This document shows, piece by piece, positions 1 to 4,913 of a stretch of 13,033 nucleotides of DNA. The DNA is taken from contig NZ_CAMLHF010000162.1 in assembly GCF_946479715.1 (NCBI RefSeq), forward strand, positions 1 to 13,033. The letters run 5' to 3'. The translations under genes were made by a program, and so were the position numbers. The notes under the pieces are model-generated. The model saw only the letters and a list, made by a program, of their open reading frames with translations, was not told the origin of the DNA and made no database searches. This DNA comes from an uncultured Pedobacter sp. GTDB taxonomy: Bacteria > Bacteroidota > Bacteroidia > Sphingobacteriales > Sphingobacteriaceae. The number at the start of each line of letters is the position of its first letter. Within the stretch, counting starts at the first letter, position 1.

Positions 1-147
1 AGTTTCACTAACATTAAATACACCCCGCCAAACACCCTCTTTAATTACTTTTCCGGCATGGTTCTTATCTAAAGCCCATACAGATACGCCAAAGAGTAAG
101 CCTAATGACAGTAATAATAATTCTTTAAAAAAATTGCGCTTATTCAT
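1..147 (-). CDS. TlpA-like secreted protein, N-terminal 49 codons only (runs off the left edge)
   Basis: The open frame starts at an ATG (145-147) and reaches the window edge without a stop. The visible product begins MNKRNFFKELLLLSLGLLFG, a positively charged start followed by a hydrophobic stretch, so a signal peptide is likely. The mature start contains KEGVWRGVFNVSE, nearly identical to KEGVWRGVFTVSE at residues 37-49 of the gene just upstream (172-1494). This makes it a tandem paralogue of that TlpA-like protein. The gap between the two genes is 24 bp, so they are probably co-transcribed. The thioredoxin domain would lie beyond the window and is not seen; its presence is inferred from the paralogue. 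Confidence 0.85.
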   Translation of the reverse strand, partial: MNKRNFFKELLLLSLGLLFGVSVWALDKNHAGKVIKEGVWRGVFNVSET

Positions 148-171
148 CGTTTAAGTTTTATGGTTATACTA

Positions 172-1494
172 TTATTTACCTTTTATGGTATTGCTTGTCT
201 CTGCATTTTGAAGCGTTGCAGTTGGTTCTGGTTCAGCCAATAATTCGTCAAGCACTTTATTAAATTTCTTCTCATAATCATCGTAATACTTACCTGTTAC
301 AGTGCCAGTATATCCTGTGTAAATTTCTCTCACCTCACCTTTTCTGTCTATGATTATGGTTGTCGGAAAAGCAATGAATTTGTTAATTGCAGGGAGTTTT
401 TGAGCTACCAGCTTTTTATCGGCAAGCCCACCAAAAAGTATGTCATACTTGATATCATATTTATCTCTTAGTTTCCCTAGCGTATATTTAGCATACTCCA
501 AACTGTCTTTCTGTTCAAAACCTATTGCTATGGCTTCTACACCACGCTTTTGATTTTTATTAAACCATGGCGACAAAAACACGGTCTGATCTGTACAGTT
601 AGGGCACCAGGTACCAATAATCTCTACAATTACTACCTTACCTTTATACTTGTCGTCGCTTAGCGAAACAGATTTACCGTTCAAATCAGGAAAAGTAAAG
701 TCAAGCTTTTTATAGCCTTCCTTTAAAAAGGTTAGTTTATAAGGATCAGGCAAATCAGCAACATTATTTTTGGTTGCATCAAATTTGATGTTCTTATAAA
801 TTCCAAAACCCTGCTCTCCGGAAAGGGTTCCATCTTCATTTATTTTTCCTTTAATAATGAAAGGGCTGGGGCCTGTAAAACCCGATAATGCAAATTCATC
901 ACCTTGTACAGTACCTTCTATTTCGCGGCTATCACCAACAACGGTCATTATCACACCGGTGAGTTTATTTCCCGATTGCTTTAATACAGCAATAGAGGCC
1001 GGAACAGCTTCTTTGCTATAAAGCTTAAGTTCCCATTTACCGCTTAAATCTGCTTTGGGTTTCACATCTTTTCCCGGCTCAACAAAGCGATATGCCTTGC
1101 CGTATTCTGCAGTAAAAGGGAGAGCATTTCCTCTAAAATTAGGCACCAGACTACGGTACTCGCCTGTTAGCCTTCCATCGTCTTCTATTTTGGCTACCAA
1201 AGCAGCATCATAAGTGTTCATTTTAACGAATATGGAGTCTTTGCCAATTAGCTGTACGTGGAAATCATCGCGTCGTGTACCATTTAAAAGGGTAAACACT
1301 GCATGCTGAGGATCTTTTCCTTTTAGTTCAAAGTTAAAGGGAACCTGCGATTCGCTCACGGTAAATACACCGCGCCACACGCCTTCTTTAATGAATTTTG
1401 CAGGTTCAGGTTTAGTTCCTGCAAGTGCTGCACCACTCAATAAAATACCTGCCGACAGGCATTTAGCTTTAAATAGATAATCTTTTAAGTTCAT
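172..1494 (-). CDS. TlpA family thiol-disulfide oxidoreductase with an N-terminal beta-rich domain
   Basis: This 440-residue secreted protein has a signal peptide at about residues 1-26. Residues 30-245 form a region rich in beta-type segments with repeated 'LTGxxxxxGD/LSG' patterns. A C-terminal TlpA/AhpC-type thioredoxin fold occupies about residues 260-420. The redox motif is GTWCPNC, with cysteines 297 and 300, and the cis-proline is in AFPTT (Pro377). In the known family such proteins reduce or exchange disulfides in the periplasm; the specific client is unknown. The CPNC motif is intact, so catalysis is plausible. The last 20 residues are a low-complexity tail. The gene is first of a likely two-gene unit with the paralogue at 1-147. 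Upstream, 290 bp separate it from a candidate promoter at 1785-1815, and an operator-like site lies at 1822-1845. Confidence 0.9.
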   Translation of the reverse strand: MNLKDYLFKAKCLSAGILLSGAALAGTKPEPAKFIKEGVWRGVFTVSESQVPFNFELKGKDPQHAVFTLLNGTRRDDFHVQLIGKDSIFVKMNTYDAALVAKIEDDGRLTGEYRSLVPNFRGNALPFTAEYGKAYRFVEPGKDVKPKADLSGKWELKLYSKEAVPASIAVLKQSGNKLTGVIMTVVGDSREIEGTVQGDEFALSGFTGPSPFIIKGKINEDGTLSGEQGFGIYKNIKFDATKNNVADLPDPYKLTFLKEGYKKLDFTFPDLNGKSVSLSDDKYKGKVVIVEIIGTWCPNCTDQTVFLSPWFNKNQKRGVEAIAIGFEQKDSLEYAKYTLGKLRDKYDIKYDILFGGLADKKLVAQKLPAINKFIAFPTTIIIDRKGEVREIYTGYTGTVTGKYYDDYEKKFNKVLDELLAEPEPTATLQNAETSNTIKGK

Positions 1495-1550
1495 TGTATA
1501 GGGGTTTTTAGGTTGTTTAAGAGAATTTTGGGCATAACGATTCCTGCCTC

Positions 1551-1565
1551 AATAGCCTGGCTATT
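1551..1565. repeat. Short perfect inverted repeat in the leader of the TlpA gene
   Basis: AATAGCC and GGCTATT are separated by one T, giving two 7-bp arms. The site lies about 60 bp before the start codon of the TlpA gene. It could be a protein-binding site or a small RNA hairpin; nothing decides between these. Confidence 0.4.
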
Positions 1566-1672
1566 AAATTCTGACGAATAAATTCAAGAAAATCAATCAG
1601 GGAATGCTGTAGAAACTACATGCACATACAACAACAGAATTTTAAATTTTTCATATCACTAGTTAATTTATA

Positions 1673-1696
1673 TTTCTAAAAATCATTTTTTAGAAA
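1673..1696. repeat. AT-rich perfect stem-loop
   Basis: TTTCTAAAAA at 1673-1682 and TTTTTAGAAA at 1687-1696 are exact reverse complements with a four-base loop. It lies in the presumed 5' leader of the TlpA gene. It has no GC stem and is not a typical intrinsic terminator. Confidence 0.5.
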
Positions 1697-1703
1697 ACTT
1701 TAT

Positions 1704-1779
1704 AAATCATCTATTAATGGTGGAGTTACTAGATGTTGGCAATAAAAATCATCTACTAAGGGGTGGAGCTTTATTAGAT
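1704..1779. repeat. Two imperfect direct repeats, each itself an inverted repeat
   Basis: Copy A (1704-1734) and copy B (1746-1779) share AAATCATCTA, TAA, GGTGGAG and TAGAT in the same order. Each forms a hairpin: ATCTATTAA with TTACTAGAT in A, and ATCTACTAA with TTATTAGAT in B, each with one mismatch in nine pairs. Both loops carry GGTGGAG (CTCCACC on the minus strand). The half-sites CTAyTAA resemble those of the operator-like sites at 1822, 3378 and 3619, but with a longer spacer. They may bind the same regulator or form twin RNA hairpins in the TlpA leader. Confidence 0.55.
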
Positions 1780-1784
1780 TGATG

Positions 1785-1815
1785 TAAAGGTAATGCTTAG
1801 AAATAACAATTCAAA
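1785..1815 (-). promoter_or_regulatory. Candidate Bacteroidota promoter for the TlpA gene pair
   Basis: On the minus strand TTTG (1815-1812) and TACCTTTA (1792-1785) are separated by 19 bases. This resembles the Bacteroidota -33 TTTG / -7 TAnnTTTG arrangement with one mismatch in the last base of the -7 element. It predicts a start of transcription near 1779 and a leader of about 285 nt, which is long. A nearer promoter was not evident. Confidence 0.35.
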
Positions 1816-1821
1816 AAAAAT

Positions 1822-1845
1822 CTACCAATTTAGTAGTATTTATTT
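1822..1845. promoter_or_regulatory. Operator-like site, third copy
   Basis: The 24 bases match 3628-3651 at 22 positions, including the complete 16-base arm TTAGTAGTATTTATTT. The opposite half (CTACCAA) departs from the perfect palindrome at one base. It lies just upstream of the candidate promoter of the TlpA pair, so the same regulator may act there. No perfect TAnnTTTG sits at the distance seen at the other two copies. Confidence 0.5.
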
Positions 1846-1902
1846 TTTATGTTATAATCCGGCCTTCTATTAGCAGTTATTGTATATTGTTAAACGTTTA
1901 TT

Positions 1903-1994
1903 AATTAACATCCCGGCGTGTTGCAGAAAGCGAGCTGAATGAACTTTCCACCATTGCATAAAGCCACGCAATCTACACAGCCAGGATGTTAATT
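1903..1994 (-). ncRNA. Structured 92-nt element, predicted three-way junction (unknown family)
   Basis: The outer arms are AATTAACATCC and GGATGTTAATT (11 bp). On the minus strand the stem continues with a U-G pair, GGC/GCC, one bulged U, then GUGU/ACAC, giving about 19 pairs. The enclosed part forms two further hairpins: AUUGC with GCAAU (10-base loop), and GAAAG with CUUUC (about 11-base loop, closed by extra wobble pairs). The plus strand folds less well because the U-G pair becomes a C-A mismatch, which favours the minus strand. The element lies 16 bp past the stop of the desulfurase and far upstream of the TlpA start. It could be a 3' UTR structure with terminator or stability function, a regulatory RNA, or a MITE/REP-like palindromic insertion. 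I do not recognise it as a known riboswitch. Confidence 0.5.
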
Positions 1995-2010
1995 TTTACC
2001 ATTAAGCTCA

Positions 2011-3147
2011 TTATATAGTTACCGGATTATAAATTGCCGAGAGCCTTTCAACGGTATAATCTATTTCTTCTACGGTGTTATACTTGCTAAACGAAAAGCG
2101 CACCGTATGGCGGGATGGGTCTGCATTAATTGCTTTTAGCACATGCGATGCCGACCCTGTAGAGCAGGCGCTTCCTCCAGACACAGAAATATTGTTCAGG
2201 TCCAGATATCCAAGTAAGTCATCAGCACCTTCATGTTGCGGCAGGCTAACACTTAAAACGGTGTAAAGACTCTTATCCGCATCCGCTGAATTTCCATTAA
2301 ACTGTACCCCTTCAATTTCGGCTTTCAATTTAAAGATCATCCTGTCTTTTAGTTTTTGTATATACCTTGCATGCTCATCAATATCCCGGTAAGCAATTTC
2401 CAAAGCTTTTGCCAGTCCAATAATTCCATGAATATTTTCTGTTCCTGCACGTAGTCTGCGTTCCTGAGATCCGCCATGAATCAGCTTCGAAAGCTGGATC
2501 CCATTTTTACAGTAAATAAATCCTACGCCTTTTGGACCATGAAATTTGTGTGCCGATGCAGCTACAAAGTGTGCCTTCAATTTTGACAGATCATGGCGAT
2601 AGTGACCAATGGTCTGAACTGTATCTGAATGAAAAATAGCGTTGCTACTACAACAGAGCTCACCAATTAATTCAATGTCGTTTAAATTTCCGATTTCATT
2701 ATTGGCATGCATTACTGATACCAATGAGCGTTCTTTATTTTTTAATAATTGCTGTACATGCTCAATATCAAGATTTCCCTTTTTATCAGTGTTTATAAAG
2801 CTTAGGGTTATCTCGCCACGCTTTTTAAGTGCTTCAAGCGTATGCAGAACTGCATGATGCTCAAATGGAGTAGTAATTACATGTTTAACCTGTTCAGAAT
2901 ATACACTCGATAATATTGCTGTATTGTCGGCCTCGGTACCGCCACTTGTAAAGACAATTTCATTGGGGGCAGCATTTAGAAGATCTGCGATGGTATGTCT
3001 GGCGTTTTCAATAGCGCTTTTTACAATTCTTCCATCTTCATGATGTGATGATGGATTGCCAAAATACTCCAGCAGGTAAGGAATAATTTCCTTATAAACC
3101 TCTTTGTCCAATTGGGTGGTTGCAGCATTGTCTAGATAAATTCTCAT
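2011..3147 (-). CDS. Cysteine desulfurase (NifS/IscS-like, PLP-dependent class V aminotransferase)
   Basis: This 378-residue cytoplasmic enzyme should convert L-cysteine to L-alanine, passing sulfane sulfur via an enzyme persulfide to Fe-S cluster or thio-cofactor assembly. The family landmarks are present: YLDNAATT at residues 4-11, SGGTEADN at 68-75, the catalytic-type histidine in EHHAV (His97), the PLP-contacting aspartate in HSDTVQ (Asp174), the Schiff-base lysine in SAHKFHGPKG (Lys201), the RAGTEN motif at 233-238, and the active-site cysteine in SGGSACSTGS (Cys328). I chose the ATG at 3147 over an in-frame ATG at 3189. The enzyme homology starts there, a strong GAGGAGG lies 5 bases before it, and the extra 14 residues (ending KKEEEE) are just the translated ribosome-binding region. 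It stands apart from other suf/isc genes. A SAM-I riboswitch in its leader suggests control by S-adenosylmethionine, and an operator overlaps its promoter. Confidence 0.93.
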   Translation of the reverse strand: MRIYLDNAATTQLDKEVYKEIIPYLLEYFGNPSSHHEDGRIVKSAIENARHTIADLLNAAPNEIVFTSGGTEADNTAILSSVYSEQVKHVITTPFEHHAVLHTLEALKKRGEITLSFINTDKKGNLDIEHVQQLLKNKERSLVSVMHANNEIGNLNDIELIGELCCSSNAIFHSDTVQTIGHYRHDLSKLKAHFVAASAHKFHGPKGVGFIYCKNGIQLSKLIHGGSQERRLRAGTENIHGIIGLAKALEIAYRDIDEHARYIQKLKDRMIFKLKAEIEGVQFNGNSADADKSLYTVLSVSLPQHEGADDLLGYLDLNNISVSGGSACSTGSASHVLKAINADPSRHTVRFSFSKYNTVEEIDYTVERLSAIYNPVTI

Positions 3148-3152
3148 TTCTT

Positions 3153-3159
3153 CCTCCTC
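3153..3159 (-). promoter_or_regulatory. Strong Shine-Dalgarno sequence of the cysteine desulfurase
   Basis: GAGGAGG on the minus strand lies 5 bases before the ATG at 3147. Such a strong site is uncommon in Bacteroidota. Its AAGAGG portion (3161-3156) can pair with CCUCUU at 3217-3212, and that segment can alternatively pair with AAGAG at 3227-3223, just after the riboswitch. This gives a possible translational switch, which is an inference. Confidence 0.6.
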
Positions 3160-3232
3160 TTTTTTAATTAATCGTTTATAATTAATCATTCTGTGATGTC
3201 AGCTTATGCAGAAGAGGTACAACTCTTTACCA

Positions 3233-3343
3233 TTTTATCTTTCTCCACATTTGTGGAGCAGGAATTAGCACCTTTTACAAGCAAAGCTGGTACAGGTTGC
3301 TAAGACGTCGTAGGGCCTTTCCCTCTGTCTTTCTGGATAAGTA
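3233..3343 (-). ncRNA. SAM-I (S-box) riboswitch
   Basis: The minus strand carries the S-box core in the correct order: CTTATCCAGAAAGAC, then AGAGGG, GGCCCT, ACGACGTCTTAGCAACC, and finally AAGGTGCTAATTCCTGC. P1 is UUAUC (3340-3336) with GAUAA (3239-3235). P2 includes AAGAC with GUCUU. P3 is a hairpin with an AGC/GCU tip inside ACCU...AGGU. P4 is the palindrome CTCCACA/TGTGGAG at 3243-3258. In the known family S-adenosylmethionine binding turns off sulfur and methionine genes. The conserved AUGA appears here as ACGA. The element starts about 20 nt after the predicted transcription start and precedes the cysteine desulfurase, with about 86 nt between it and the ATG. No U-rich terminator hairpin is visible there, so control at translation is more likely than at transcription termination. 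Confidence 0.93.
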
Positions 3344-3368
3344 AATTACAAGAACAACTATTGAGTCG

Positions 3369-3376
3369 CAAATGTA
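3369..3376 (-). promoter_or_regulatory. -7 promoter element of the cysteine desulfurase transcript
   Basis: TACATTTG on the minus strand is a perfect match to the Bacteroidota -7 consensus TAnnTTTG. It predicts a start near 3363, giving a leader of about 215 nt that contains the whole riboswitch. No TTTG or TTG occurs at the usual -33 distance; that place is taken by the inverted repeat at 3378-3410. Confidence 0.65.
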
Positions 3377-3377
3377 T

Positions 3378-3410
3378 AAATAAAAACTACTAATTTACTA
3401 GACTTTATTA
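3378..3410. promoter_or_regulatory. Operator-like inverted repeat at the desulfurase promoter
   Basis: The arm at 3378-3393 (AAATAAAAACTACTAA) matches the left arm of the 3619-3651 site at 15 of 16 bases. The other arm (3395-3410) matches its partner at 12 of 16, with the core TTAnTAG kept. The centre (3394) lies about 31 bp before the predicted transcription start, covering the -33 region. The same geometry is seen at the divergent promoter. Confidence 0.65.
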
Positions 3411-3506
3411 AAATAAATTTTAATGCCTGCTAATTGGCTTGTTTTACCACAAAAAAGCAAGAAAAAACAACTTTTATAAAGTACTGATAATTAGAACATT
3501 ATTAGG

Positions 3507-3577
3507 GTTTATACAATGCTTAAACAATCATTATACAATGGTGCAACAATGTCTGTACAGTTTCAGATTGTATAAAC
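3507..3577. repeat. Long-spaced inverted repeat around the ACAAT array
   Basis: GTTTATACAAT (3507-3517) and ATTGTATAAAC (3567-3577) are exact reverse complements with 49 bp between them. The pair frames the phased ACAAT boxes midway between the two divergent promoters. It may be a DNA-binding region with sites in both orientations. Confidence 0.5.
3511..3565. repeat. Five tandem 11-bp units with an ACAAT core
   Basis: ACAAT occurs at 3513, 3524, 3535 and 3546, and ACAGT at 3557, each exactly 11 bp after the last. The flanking bases are partly conserved (ATACAATG twice, AACAAT twice). About one helical turn per unit puts all boxes on one face of the DNA, as expected for cooperative binding of a regulator. 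It lies between the divergent desulfurase and hydroxylase promoters. Confidence 0.6.
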
Positions 3578-3618
3578 ATTGAATGAGGAAACATTCGAGT
3601 TTGCTAAAATATAGTTCA

Positions 3619-3651
3619 AAATAAATACTACTAAATTAGTAGTATTTATTT
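3619..3651. promoter_or_regulatory. Perfect 16-bp inverted repeat, operator of the hydroxylase-family gene
   Basis: AAATAAATACTACTAA and TTAGTAGTATTTATTT are exact reverse complements around one central A. The right arm ends where the -7 element begins, so a bound protein would cover the -33 region and block or position RNA polymerase. The symmetric CTACTAA/TTAGTAG core is reminiscent of operators of BlaI/MecI-type dimeric repressors, but no such regulator is encoded here, so the protein is unknown. Confidence 0.75.
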
Positions 3652-3658
3652 ACATTTG
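3651..3658 (+). promoter_or_regulatory. -7 promoter element of the hydroxylase-family gene
   Basis: TACATTTG matches the Bacteroidota TAnnTTTG consensus exactly. Transcription would start near 3665, only about 12 nt before the ATG at 3677. An AGAGGA stretch precedes the ATG. As at the divergent promoter, no -33 TTTG is present. Confidence 0.65.
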
Positions 3659-3676
3659 GCTAAGAGGAATTAAATT

Positions 3677-4900
3677 ATGATTAGTCATTTTAACTATTTA
3701 GCCTTCGCTATTCCGGCTTTTTTTGTGTTTCTATTTTTAGAGTATGGCATCGCTGTAAAGCTAAAAAAGACACATTTGTTCAAATATGAAAGTTCCATTT
3801 CCAACCTCAGCATAGGCATTGCCGAAAGACTTCTTAATCTCTTTATATCAGCTAGTTTCTACAGCTTATTCTTTTGGATTTATACCAACTATGCTCTTTT
3901 TAGTATCCCAAATACCTGGTGGGTATGGATATTATTAATCCTGGTTACAGATCTGGTTTGGTACTGGTATCACCGGCTGGGTCATGAGGTAAACATCCTA
4001 TGGGCAGCTCATATTGTACATCATCAAAGCGAAGAATTTAATTTTACCGTATCAGCACGGATCACTGTTTTTCAAGCTCTTATAAGAAATCTTTTTTGGT
4101 GCGTAATACCACTGCTGGGATTTCATCCTACCATGGTTATCGCTATTCTGGTTGTTCATGGTGCCTACTCTTTTTTTACACATACTCAACTGATCAGAAA
4201 TTTGGGCTGGCTCGAATATATTCTGGTTACACCTTCAATCCATGGCGTTCATCATGCCAGCGATCAAAAATATCTGGATAAAAACTATGGAGATGTATTC
4301 GTGTTCTGGGATAAAATCTTTGGGACATTCCAAAGGGAAGAAGAACCACCTAAGTATGGCCTTACCCATCCAGTAAAGAGTTACAGCTTCTTGTGGCAGC
4401 ACTTCCATTACTACCTGGAGATTTTAGCTGCGTGTAAAAAAGTGCCTGACATAAGGAATAAATTAAAAATCGTCTTCGGTCATCCCTCCAGACTGGATCA
4501 GGAAATCAGGCCAACACTCGAAAAGAAATACTTGCAGCACAAGGCCTCCTCTTCTTATCGTTTTAAATTCAGAGGCTATTTAAACATACAAATAATTATC
4601 AGTGTAATTCTGCTAACACTAATTACCGGTTTATATCCTTTCTTTGAAACCGCCGATAAGCTGTTTATTGTAGGCTTTATTCTGCTTACACTAGTCAATT
4701 GCGGCGCCTTAATGGAACAACGGAAATGGATTTACAATCTTGAGTATACCCGTTTGTTAACGTTATTTACCTATATTTTTTGGAAGTCGGATCATATGGA
4801 ACTGTTACTGCCATTAGTAGTGCTGCTGTTCATTTCAGAACAGCTATTTCGCATTAGTCATTTGTATCGCCATTATGTGCTTAGGTATGATAAAGTTTAA
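3677..4900 (+). CDS. Sterol desaturase / fatty acid hydroxylase superfamily membrane protein
   Basis: This 407-residue integral membrane protein has the eight-histidine di-iron signature of the family: HRLGH (His99, His103), HIVHH (His112, His115, His116), a histidine in FFTHT (His169), and HGVHH (His189, His192, His193) followed by DKNYGD. Family members insert oxygen into, or desaturate, lipid chains; relatives include alkylglycerol monooxygenase, which cleaves ether lipids. Hydrophobic segments lie at about residues 5-22, 50-72, 80-98 and 140-165, with further ones at 302-322, 329-345 and 374-392 after the catalytic core. The C-terminal membrane extension resembles the alkylglycerol monooxygenase-like subgroup more than short desaturases. 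The substrate cannot be read from sequence. The gene stands alone and diverges from the cysteine desulfurase, sharing its operator. Its 3' end is 13 bp from the convergent permease gene. Confidence 0.9.
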   Translation: MISHFNYLAFAIPAFFVFLFLEYGIAVKLKKTHLFKYESSISNLSIGIAERLLNLFISASFYSLFFWIYTNYALFSIPNTWWVWILLILVTDLVWYWYHRLGHEVNILWAAHIVHHQSEEFNFTVSARITVFQALIRNLFWCVIPLLGFHPTMVIAILVVHGAYSFFTHTQLIRNLGWLEYILVTPSIHGVHHASDQKYLDKNYGDVFVFWDKIFGTFQREEEPPKYGLTHPVKSYSFLWQHFHYYLEILAACKKVPDIRNKLKIVFGHPSRLDQEIRPTLEKKYLQHKASSSYRFKFRGYLNIQIIISVILLTLITGLYPFFETADKLFIVGFILLTLVNCGALMEQRKWIYNLEYTRLLTLFTYIFWKSDHMELLLPLVVLLFISEQLFRISHLYRHYVLRYDKV

Positions 4901-4913
4901 CTTATTTAAGAAC

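Noticed and set aside
3147..3189. N-terminal extension of the cysteine desulfurase from the ATG at 3189
   Set aside because: The extra residues encode the purine-rich ribosome-binding region (KKEEEE), the family homology begins at MRIYLDNAATT, and a strong GAGGAGG is placed correctly for the ATG at 3147.
3243..3258. Palindrome CTCCACA/TGTGGAG as a separate protein-binding operator
   Set aside because: Its position just after AATTCCTG and before AAAGATAA is that of the P4 hairpin of the SAM-I riboswitch.
3196..3303. Plus-strand open frame of 35 codons starting MSAYAEEVQ
   Set aside because: It runs antisense through the riboswitch and its P4 palindrome; the sequence conservation there is explained by the RNA, and no promoter or ribosome-binding site supports it.
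3265..3345. Minus-strand cysteine-rich frame ending CTSFACKRC before a stop
   Set aside because: It has no start codon and is the translation of the S-box core (AACCTGTACC ... AAGGTGCTAA), so it is not a peptide gene.
4096..4281. Overlapping open frames inside the hydroxylase-family, permease, SusD and SusC genes
   Set aside because: They overlap clearly coding frames with strong family motifs, lack their own signals and have no recognisable content.
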